DNA of 64,000 nucleotides, taken from assembly GCF_003612555.1 (NCBI RefSeq), contig NZ_RAZF01000007.1:62001-126000 (forward strand). The letters run 5' to 3'. Every line of letters starts with the position of its first letter. Position 1 is the stretch's first letter. Origin of the DNA: Acutalibacter sp. 1XD8-33. Its GTDB lineage: Bacteria > Bacillota > Clostridia > Oscillospirales > Acutalibacteraceae. Below are positions 36,954-44,121 of the stretch, piece after piece. Made by a program: the position numbers and the translations under genes. The notes under the pieces were generated by a model that was given only the letters and a program-made list of their open reading frames with translations, was not told the DNA's origin and did not search any database.

Positions 36954-37060
36954 TTGACTTTCCGGCCCGGGGGAGATATATAAAGATTAGGTTACACGGG
37001 CCGTTTGACCCCTGTGTAACCTAATTGCAATGCTTGGGCAAAAAACTCTTGCTTTTTTTT
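36954..37060 (+). ncRNA. Candidate small RNA or leader hairpin
   Basis: TTGACT (36954-36959) and TATATA (36977-36982), spacer 17 bp, are followed by a perfect 12-bp inverted repeat ATTAGGTTACAC / GTGTAACCTAAT (36985-37024) and by eight T at 37053-37060. No open frame follows. The stretch 36795-36953 shows nothing. Calling it a transcribed RNA is an inference. Confidence 0.35.
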
Positions 37061-37077
37061 AGAATACGTAGTATACT
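37049..37077 (+). promoter_or_regulatory. Promoter upstream of tRNA-Leu
   Basis: TTGCTT (37049-37054) and TATACT (37072-37077) with a 17-bp spacer. It lies about 190 bp before tRNA-Leu, with no gene between. Confidence 0.5.
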
Positions 37078-37268
37078 GTATTATATAATTTGGGGATGTT
37101 CAAATTGATTGGCAAACTGGATTCGAAATCTGCAAGATTATTTCGATTGCCGGGACGTGTAAACATTTAGAAAGCATGAGGAGAATAAAAGGTAAATATA
37201 TAGTTTGGTTTTCATATTCCTCCGTTTTCCAGAGAATGGAGCGGGTGTTGGACGTTGAAAATAGACAT

Positions 37269-37356
37269 GCCGGTGTGATGGAATTGGCAGACGTAGTGGA
37301 CTCAAAATCCACCGGGCTAATAACCCGTGCCGGTTCGAGTCCGGCCACCGGCACCA
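37269..37356 (+). tRNA. tRNA-Leu (anticodon CAA)
   Basis: Long-variable-arm tRNA reading UUG. Acceptor arms GCCGGTG / CACCGGC, anticodon stem GTGGA / TCCAC with loop CTCAAAA (anticodon CAA), long variable arm, T-loop GGTTCGAGTCC, encoded A73-CCA (end 37356). Confidence 0.95.
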
Positions 37357-37391
37357 TGTCGAGTGTTCATAACGCAACTGAACACTCGTAT

Positions 37392-37423
37392 GTAAAGGAA
37401 CAGTCGAAAGGCTGTTCCTTTAC
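37392..37423 (+). terminator. Hairpin terminator after tRNA-Leu
   Basis: GTAAAGGAACAG / CTGTTCCTTTAC with an 8-nt loop, 35 bp after the tRNA. A short T-rich tail follows. Confidence 0.7.
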
Positions 37424-37450
37424 TATTTCTATGGGGCGGTCTGCCCCGGT

Positions 37451-37480
37451 GGAGCGGCTCTCGGGCCGCTCCGTTTTCTT
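37451..37480 (+). terminator. Intrinsic terminator
   Basis: GGAGCGGC / GCCGCTCC stem followed by GTTTTCTTT. It lies at the edge of the decayed recombinase element, between tRNA-Leu and the recombinase relic. Confidence 0.75.
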
Positions 37481-39170
37481 TAGCTGGCCTTGCCGACAAG
37501 ATACTCAATCGCCACACCCTGGCGGCTGTCCAGCACCACGTTCTCCGGGTATTCCTCTACCTCCGGCAAATCCAGGACACCGATGAAGTTATAGTGGATC
37601 ACGATGCGCTGCGTCCGGTTCTTTCCCCTGCCCTGGGTTTGGTACACGTCGATGCGTTCTACAAGCTCATGCAGAATGGTGGGCGTCAGCGTTTTCATCT
37701 CCATGAACTCCGCACTGCTTTCAAAAATTGCTCCTTGCAGAAAGCCCGGTCGTTCTCTTTGTCACACTGGCGCTGCAATTCCTCAATGTCCTTTTTGAGC
37801 GGCTGCTGTTCCGCGTCATACCGCTGGGACATTTTCATAAAGCGTTCATCCGTCAGCTTACCCGATACATTGTCCTCGTAAATACGCTCAAACAGCCGGT
37901 CAACCTCTTTATTCCTGGCAATCAACTCCTAGAGGCGCTGCCGCCTGTTTTGGCTCTCCAGCTCATAGTCCTTGGCGGTTTTCTGAGCCAGCAGTTCGGC
38001 AAATTCCTCGGCATGGTTTTTCAGGTAGCTGACCATGCGGTTGAGTTCCAGCAGTATCACCTGTTCCGGTGAGTCAGCTCAGATGTAGTGGGTTTCGTTG
38101 CAGGTGCCCCGGTAGTTGGAGCAGTTGAAATATTCAATGGAGCTGTTGGGATGGTTAATGTTGTAATACAGCTTATGGCCGCAGTCGGTGCAGTACAGCA
38201 GACCGGCGAACATATTCTTCTTGGTGTTTTTGGGCTTCCGGCGCTTCGCCCCCTCCCGGAGCTTCTGCACCTGTTCCCATGTGGTCTTATCGATGATAGC
38301 CTCATGGTGGTTCTCAAAGATATCCCAATTTTCTTCGGGATTGTCCAGGCGGCGCTTGTTCTTGAAGGACTTTGAGTAGGTTTTGAAATTGACCAGGGTG
38401 CCCGTGTACTCCCGGAGGGTCAGGATTTTGGTTGATGGGTGGTCTTACACCCTTTGTAAGGGGTATCCTGGCTCTTTTTGCCGCCCTTGCGGATGCCTTT
38501 GCTCTCCCAATACTGCGTGGGGATCAAAATACCATCCTCCTGCAACAAGTGGGCCGTGGTTTCGATTCCCTTCCCCTCTACGCAAAGCCGGTAAATCCTG
38601 CGGACGACATCGGCAGCTTCGTTGTCGATGATCCATTTCCGGGGGTTATCTGGGTCTTTTTTATAGCCGTAGGGCGGCGGACACATGGGGTCGCCAGGCG
38701 TCGCCGCGCAGTTTTTTTGAACTGCGTACCTTGCGGCTGATATCCTTTGCATACCACTCGTTCATGATGTTTCGGAAGGGCGAAAAATCATCGTCGCCCT
38801 GGTCGCTGTCCACGTCATCGTTTACGGCAATATAGCGAACGCCCTTGCTGGGAAAGTAAATCTCCGTGTACTGCCCGGTCGGGATGTAGTTTCGGCCTAA
38901 TCTGGACAAAGCCTTCGTCACTACGCAGTTGATTTTGCCGTCCTCAATGTCGTCAATCATGCGCTGGAAAGCGGGACGATCGTAGTTCGTGCCACTCCAT
39001 CCGTCGTCAACGTACTCCTGAGTTATGGTCAGTCCATGCTCCAGTGCGTACTGTTGTAACATCATCCGCTGGTTCACGATGAAATTGCTCTCGCCTTGGA
39101 GATCATCGTCACGGCTGAGGCGGAGATATAACGCGGTAACGTCGTGCTTATTGCCTGTTCTGGACTGCAT
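37480..39170 (-). pseudogene. Large serine recombinase, full length but frameshifted
   Basis: A DUF4368-type large serine recombinase in at least five frame pieces. The N-terminus MQSRTGNKHDVTALYLRLSRDD holds the catalytic Ser, and KALSRLGRNYIPTG the DNA-cleavage Arg. Later come PYGYKKDPDNPRKW and NEAADVVRRIYRLC (Recombinase domain), FAGLLYCTDCGHKLYY (zinc beta-ribbon), a coiled coil, and ENVVLDSRQGVAIEYLV near the end. AGGAGG precedes ATG 39170. It mobilised the element whose debris lies to the right; now inactive. Confidence 0.85.
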
Positions 39171-39210
39171 ATTTCCTCCTTCCCGGCAGCCAGACAAACA
39201 CATTTCTATT

Positions 39211-39420
39211 TCATTGTAATGGCCCTGACTGCAAAACACAAAGGTGCAAATCACTTTTCCTCGGCTTGATGTCCTCGGTCAGAATGAGCCGTTTCATCTT
39301 GTCGGTCAAATCCTCCGCTTCTTTTCCAGCTTCAGATTCCTTAAAGGCGGAAACGACCTCATATTTCACGTTGTTGACCGTATGCTCGGTCAGCGGGGCG
39401 GCAAGGCTTTTTTCTTCATA
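39211..39420 (-). pseudogene. TnpW-like small transposon protein relic
   Basis: The minus-strand frame with APLTEHTVNNVKYEVVSAFK and EDLTDKMKRLILTEDIKP resembles the short TnpW-type proteins that accompany serine-recombinase elements in Clostridia (recognised from memory). No proper start is visible. Confidence 0.4.
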
Positions 39421-39589
39421 CCTGTCCCCGATCCCCCCCCTGGGGCGTCACGTCAAAATACACCCCCCATGCGCTTCTTGCAGTAGGCGCAAATCTCTTT
39501 TTCAGGCTGTCCCGACGCGGCCTCCGCAAAGCAAAAGCGCCTGTGCCGCGAAAAGCGTCAGCACAAGCGCAGCATAAGCAGAGGGTTAG

Positions 39590-39957
39590 TTTCGGGGGTA
39601 CGGGTTCGATCAGGCCGATGCTGACCGCCAGGGCGTGGTTGATGCCCCGGATATGTTTCTCGTCCAGCCTGCCGATGTAGCCGGACAGCCGCCGCTTGTC
39701 CACGGAGCGAATTTGCTCCAACAGGACAAGGGAGGGCTGCGTCAGCCCGTTCCCGGCGTCCAGAGATAGTAGTGGGTGGGCAGCTTGGCCTTGGCGTTGG
39801 CCTTGCTGGTGATGGCGGCGATGATAACGGTGGGGCTGTACTTGTTGCCCACGTTGTTCTGAATGATAACGACGGGCCGGGTGCCCTTCTGCTCCGAGCC
39901 GATCCCATGGCCCAGGTTGGCATAATACAGGTCGCCGCGCAAATATGTCCTGCTCAT
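39590..39957 (-). pseudogene. MazF/PemK-type mRNA interferase, frameshifted
   Basis: Starts [20 protein letters not shown] after GGGAGG, followed by [20 protein letters not shown] and IIAAITSK, the core of MazF endoribonucleases. The frame then shifts near 39770; the remainder (QPSLVLLEQIRSVDKRRLSG) continues in another frame. No antitoxin gene is recognisable upstream. A decayed toxin of the mobile element. Confidence 0.75.
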
Positions 39958-40259
39958 GGTGTTTGACCTCCCCATAAAAATTAGACGGCCTGCGCCGCCT
40001 ATGTAGGGGCCGGACAGCATGACATATCAAGGTTGGTGGAGCATAAATGCTCCCGTTTCCATAAACCTGTCCCGCTGTCCTGTCCGGCACATCCTGGCGC
40101 GGCGACAAAAGTGGCTCACGGCAATAGGAATGTGCTTGATGAATGGGGATGAAGTTGTCAAAGGTCAAACCCATTCGCCGCACAAACGAGGAACAGGTGA
40201 AGGGCTTTCCATCGCCCTTCACCTGTTCCTCACTCAAATGCGAAATTTGCCCCCCTAAA

Positions 40260-40620
40260 TCAAAAAACTTTCAAGTTCTCGATTGCCTTCTCAATAGACC
40301 TTTTGACCGGCGAAATCGTGCATCCCTCCATATCCGCAATCTGCTCGTATGTAAACTCCCCGAAGTAGTACAGCACCAGACGGCGGCGCTGCTTTTCAGG
40401 CAGTTGGGGCCTGATGCAGCTTGTCCACTTCCATCCGCTGTGAAACGGTTTCCTCCACGCTCTCCTGGGGCTTCAAGGCCCGCCTGCTCAGCGTGACCTC
40501 CGTCTGTTCCGTCCGCTCATAGTGCTTGTCCACTTTGTGCGTGAAAGAAATATCCTCCAACTCAAAACGGTCAAAGGCATCAAACAAGGGCTTGTCGATC
40601 TTAACGCACCGTTCCCAGAT
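40260..40620 (-). pseudogene. Sigma-70-family regulator relic of a conjugative element
   Basis: FDAFDRFELEDISFTHKVDK and VSQRMEVDKLHQA continue, after a small deletion near 40410, as LPEKQRRRLVLYYFGEFTYE and IADMEGCTISPVKRSIEKAI ending at 40260. This is the sigma-70 region 4-like protein common in Clostridia integrative elements. The N-terminus is lost near 40620. Confidence 0.7.
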
Positions 40621-40653
40621 TAGCGTATAAAATAGATACGGAGGTTTGTATCA

Positions 40654-41157
40654 ATGGAAACGAGAAATACAATTTTAGAGTTATGAAAATATCTAAACTT
40701 ATCTCAAAATGAGTTTGCAGAAAAGCTACTGGTCACACGGCAGGCAGTTTCTCGTTGGGAAAACGGGGACACTGTACCGAATATTGATACACTGAGACTT
40801 ATTGCTGAAACTTTTGATGTGTCGGTGGACTTCCTGCTGGGACGCTCCGCCGGACAGTGCCAGAGTTGCGGGATGATCTTAGTAAAGAATAGTGACAAAG
40901 GAACAGAGAGCAATGGATGCAAATCAGAGGAATACTGCGCCTATTGCTACCAAAAAGGTCAATTTGTGCAAGATTTTTCAATTGAGGAATTGATAGAAAT
41001 ACTTTTGCGACATTTGGATACCTGGAACAAGGAAAATCATGTGAATTTTACAGCGCAGGAGGCAAGAGCTGAACTGCAACAATTCTTACCAACGCTAAAA
41101 CGTTGGCGGGCAAAGGATGGTGAAGAAGAAAAACAAACCGGTGTCTCGCCGAAATAA
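40654..41157 (+). pseudogene. XRE regulator with zinc-ribbon, broken by an early TGA
   Basis: From ATG 40654, after GGAGG, the frame meets TGA at 40684-40686 (codon 11) and then runs without a break to 41157. It has NEFAEKLLVTRQAVSRWENG (helix-turn-helix), FDVSVDFLLG, then CQSCGMI...CAYCYQKG (four-cysteine zinc ribbon) and a helical tail. The context is LSQNEFAEKL-type HTH; a CGA-to-TGA change explains the stop. No later start restores the full domain. Confidence 0.7.
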
Positions 41158-41185
41158 GGACATAAAATTCCAAGGAGCTGATACT

Positions 41186-41409
41186 ATGAAATTCACTTGT
41201 ATAGTTATTTCTGTGGCTGACATAAATGCCGCAAGAAAATTTTATGAGGATCTGTTTGGATTAGCGGTGTTTCAGGATTGTTTCAGGATTACGGTAAGAA
41301 TATTGCCTTTACCTGCGGTCTGGTATTGCAGCAGGATTTTGACTGGCTTGTGAATCTGCTTCTGGGAAAAGAAACTGGATTGCAGGAAATAGAGGCGGAT
41401 CGTTTTTGA
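41186..41409 (+). pseudogene. VOC/glyoxalase-fold protein relic with tandem duplication
   Basis: MKFTCIVISVADINAARKFY and EDLFGLAVFQD match the first half of vicinal-oxygen-chelate proteins. An exact 11-bp tandem duplication (GTTTCAGGATT at 41269-41279 and 41280-41290) shifts the frame. Removing one copy restores YGKNIAFTCGLVLQQDFDWL. AAGGAG precedes the ATG. Confidence 0.7.
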
Positions 41410-41460
41410 ATTTTAGACCCGGTTGATGGGACCACAAACCTTATGCACGACTGGCCTGTT
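41410..41460 (+). pseudogene. Inositol monophosphatase fragment
   Basis: About 17 codons reading ILDPVDGTTNLMHDWPV, the metal-binding DPxDGTTN motif of IMPase-family enzymes. It directly abuts the VOC relic and an IS fragment, so it is a transplanted scrap. Confidence 0.55.
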
Positions 41461-41643
41461 TTACCCACAGGGACTGGTACTCCGCCTCCGTGTGCTGTCT
41501 GGGGGGCTGTGCGGTCGCCGGGACTGACAAGTTAGAGACTCTATACTTCCGCGCCAGTGCGCCGTCCAGAAGTAGATGTAGGACCGGCTTTTATTGCACT
41601 TCCGGCTGGCCCTGCTCACACCATATTTCTCTGCGTACTTCAT
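41461..41643 (-). mobile_element. IS3/IS481-type transposase N-terminal fragment
   Basis: MKYAEKYGVSRASRKCNKSR then IYFWTAHWRGS and SLTCQSRRPHS resemble the helix-turn-helix start of IS481-like transposases; the frame is then lost. The remaining 41644-41820 holds no recognised gene. Confidence 0.5.
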
Positions 41644-41833
41644 TAGGGATGACGGAGTTTCATGCTCTATGTTATACTTTTACGCATGAAGGATGTGGCC
41701 TCTTCTTGGTACGGCTAAGTGTGGTAACTCAACTTTAAACCGACCTGACTTCATTCTTCTACTTTTTTCTTTCGCCTCTGTCTAATTTGTATTGTACTCC
41801 TGCATTTGGACGCTCCCATGGCCGAAGGAACGG

Positions 41834-41862
41834 TTGACATCTCCCTCCGGCTGTGATATACT
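41834..41862 (+). promoter_or_regulatory. Consensus promoter of the rsgA-like attenuated leader
   Basis: Perfect TTGACA (41834-41839) and TATACT (41857-41862), spacer 17 bp. Drives the leader that carries a short peptide frame and a terminator ahead of the GTPase gene. Confidence 0.85.
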
Positions 41863-41895
41863 GTATCCGCAATCCATAAAAAAGGCGGTGAGCGT

Positions 41896-41955
41896 ATGGC
41901 AATTATATATTTTCCGAAAAACAGAGAAGCCGCCGCCCGCCTTGCCTTTTCATAG
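41896..41955 (+). CDS. Leader peptide (19 aa) upstream of attenuator
   Basis: A 19-residue frame, MAIIYFPKNREAAARLAFS, with GGTGAG upstream, about 27 nt after the expected transcription start. It ends inside the CATAGGC/GCCTATG hairpin (41951-41973) that precedes the terminator, so ribosome position could decide which hairpin forms. The layout is that of leader peptides that sense stalled translation. That it is translated is an inference. A second small frame (42041-42199) overlaps the GTPase start. Confidence 0.5.
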   Translation: MAIIYFPKNREAAARLAFS

Positions 41956-41990
41956 GCTTGTTTCGCGCCTATGACTGAAATCAAACGGCA

Positions 41991-42020
41991 AAACCGGCCT
42001 CCTGTGGGGCCGGATTTTTT
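41991..42020 (+). terminator. Attenuator terminator
   Basis: CCGGCC / GGCCGG stem with an 8-nt loop followed by ATTTTTTG, located between the leader peptide and the GTPase gene. Termination here would switch the gene off. Confidence 0.8.
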
Positions 42021-42108
42021 GCGTGAAAGGAGAGAGGTTTCATGAGCGTGCATATGTTTTCCAGAAAAACCAGAAACCCCAAGACCAATTTTCGATTGGA
42101 GGAATTCA

Positions 42109-43230
42109 ATGACAGATCTACTCGCTTACGGCTTTCCCCAAGAGTTTCTTCCCCCAGAGGGAAGCCCCGCCCTGCCCGCCCGGGTAACGGCGGTTTTTAA
42201 AGAACGCTTTCAGTTGATGACCCAGGAGGGTGAACATTATGGCAGGCTGAAAACCAAGGAATACCTTTACGACGGCGGGCGGAAGTTTCCCACCACCGGG
42301 GACTATGTGCTGGCCTTGCCAGCTGCCGGCGACTGGCAGATTGTGGAAACCCTGCCCCGCAGGAGCTTTTTTTCCCGGATAGACTCCTGGCACGGTACAG
42401 AGCAGGCCGTGGCCGCCAATATGGATGTGGTGTTTGCGGTGCAATCCCTTAATGAGAATTTCAGCCCCAAGCGCCTGGAGCGCTACTTGACCCTCAGTTG
42501 GAACTCCGGCGCACGGCCTGTGGTGCTGCTCACCAAGTTGGACCTGCCCGGGGACCACGGAGAGCAGATCGCCACTGCCCGGAAAACCGCCGGAAAGGTT
42601 CCTGTAGTGGCTCTCAGCGCAAAAACCGGAGAAGGCATGGACCGGCTTTTGCCCTATCTGGCCCCGGGGACCACGGCGGCGTTTCTGGGGTCCTCCGGTG
42701 TGGGCAAGTCCAGCCTGATTAACCGCCTCTGGGAGGACTCCTTTTCTGCCGCGCAACCAGGTTCGGCGGAGGAAACGGCCTCGCCGCCCGGGATCCCCCG
42801 AGAACGGATGGCCACCGGAAGCGTCCGGGAAAAGGACGGCATGGGCCGTCACACCACCACCCACCGGCAGCTTTTGCGCCTGCCCTCGGGCGTGCTGCTC
42901 ATTGATACTCCCGGGATGCGGGAACTGGGCATGTGGGACTCTCTTGACGGCCTTAGCGAAGCCTTCCCGGATGTGGAACAGTACCTGGGCCAATGCCGGT
43001 TCTCAGACTGCCGCCACGAGAACGAGCCCGGCTGCGCCGTCCGCGCGGCGCTGGCCAGCGGTGAGCTGGACCCCGGACGCTGGGAAAGCTATAAGGTCCT
43101 TAACTGGGAATCCCGGCACAGCCATCACCTGAGCACGGTACGCATGAAGCAGGGCCAGCCCAGCAAGGCTTTGGCAAAAGCCCGGCGCCAGGAGAAAAAG
43201 TACAGGAAAAATTTTTCAGAACCGTATTGA
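42109..43230 (+). CDS. rsgA: RsgA/YjeQ-type ribosome-associated GTPase
   Basis: A circularly permuted GTPase that checks maturation of the 30S ribosomal subunit. 373 aa. An N-terminal OB-like region (about 25-100) precedes the permuted G domain: G4 LLTKLD (about 140), G5 SAKTG, G1 GSSGVGKSS (about 195), G3 DTPGMREL (about 265), then the zinc motif CRFSDCRHENEPGC (about 305) and a basic tail. TTGGAGG precedes the ATG. It has its own attenuated leader, so it may be a stress-induced paralogue rather than the housekeeping RsgA; that is an inference. Confidence 0.88.
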   Translation: MTDLLAYGFPQEFLPPEGSPALPARVTAVFKERFQLMTQEGEHYGRLKTKEYLYDGGRKFPTTGDYVLALPAAGDWQIVETLPRRSFFSRIDSWHGTEQAVAANMDVVFAVQSLNENFSPKRLERYLTLSWNSGARPVVLLTKLDLPGDHGEQIATARKTAGKVPVVALSAKTGEGMDRLLPYLAPGTTAAFLGSSGVGKSSLINRLWEDSFSAAQPGSAEETASPPGIPRERMATGSVREKDGMGRHTTTHRQLLRLPSGVLLIDTPGMRELGMWDSLDGLSEAFPDVEQYLGQCRFSDCRHENEPGCAVRAALASGELDPGRWESYKVLNWESRHSHHLSTVRMKQGQPSKALAKARRQEKKYRKNFSEPY

Positions 43231-43605
43231 CTTTTACCCCTTTCCAGGATATAATATTGAAATATATAGAATAAAGGCTATGACGAAGCCGGTCGGAGAG
43301 CCATCCGCTTCAGAGAGTTGGCGGTTGCTGTGAGCCAACGGGACGCTTTCCAGCAGGAGAATCCCTGGGCGCTGTTTTGTGCGCCGCCTATCCCTTCCGA
43401 GCCGGAGGTCCGAAACCGAGCCCATGTTGTTCTTTCGAGCGTGTTGCCGGGTGTAGACGCCTCCCGTGAACGCCGCGTTAGTGCGAAGGGCTTGTTGGAG
43501 CCCGGCGAGGGGCGGCCCTGGTGAAAAGGGGCCGCAATATGAGTGGTACCGCGGATTCTGTCCGTCTCATAGGGGATACTTCCCTGTGGGGCGGTTTTTT
43601 TGTGT
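43227..43605 (+). promoter_or_regulatory. T-box riboswitch with own promoter, target unclear
   Basis: Promoter TTGACT (43227-43232) and TATAAT (43250-43255), spacer 17 bp, overlaps the rsgA stop. The leader has a stem I apical block AGAGAGTTGGCGGTTGCTGTGAG near 43313 (shown only as a landmark), the T-box GAGTGGTACCGCGG (43541-43554) and a terminator CCGTCTCATAGGG / CCCTGTGGGGCGG plus seven T (43562-43601). T-boxes bind uncharged tRNA and let synthetase or amino-acid genes be read. The next gene is over 500 bp away and is an acyl-CoA ligase fusion. The specifier codon was not resolved. Confidence 0.85.
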
Positions 43606-43611
43606 CCATGC

Positions 43612-44085
43612 TCACAGAGCTGGATTAGTTCCGGGACTGAGGGGCTTTGTCCCGCCTGCCACTGGCAGGCGCTCATTCCCCGACGAGGGACAGCTGGTTC
43701 CGGTTTCCAGGGGTCTCGCCTACCGGCTCGGTCAGTTCGTAGCTTGTCTGCCACTGGCAGACACTTACCCCCATACGTGGGACGCTGGCCTTCTCCGGGA
43801 CCCAGGGGTGCTTTTTATTCTTGCAAAAAGCACCCCTCTTGGCGGACTCCGTCCGCCAATTCACCCCGCAAAAATTGCGCTTCTCAGATGTTTAAGGTCA
43901 AGGTCGTGGAGCTCTGCTCCACACCGCGCAACCTTTGAAAAGGTTGACGAAACTTTTACCCTGGACGGCTTTGGCCGGTCCAGCTGGCCTTAAGCTGGTC
44001 GTTATGTGGGGGCGAAACCCCACGACCTTGCCGTAGCCGCGCCCTTTGCGGCGAAGGCCACTCCGTATTACTCTCAAAAAGCATA
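43612..44085. repeat. Modular intergenic hairpin repeat, copy E
   Basis: Starts right after the T-box terminator. Has two TCTGCCACTGGCAGA-like hairpins, AGGGGTGCTTTTT/AAAAAGCACCCCT, the palindrome GGCGGAC-tcc-GTCCGCC (43841-43857), the CGCTTCTCAG core and ACGAAACTTTTACC. Nearly identical to copy A over about 90 bp. Confidence 0.8.
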
Positions 44086-44121
44086 TTATTTTCAATATAA
44101 ATCTTTAAGGGGGAAAGCCCA

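Noticed and set aside
37269-37356. tRNA-Leu as the insertion site of the neighbouring recombinase element
   Set aside because: No duplicated tRNA end was seen across the element, and large serine recombinases do not usually target tRNA genes.
42041-42199. Small frame of 52 codons overlapping the rsgA start, with a good ribosome site
   Set aside because: Sequence after the overlap is the out-of-frame rsgA start. It may be a second leader frame but I could not support it as a separate gene.
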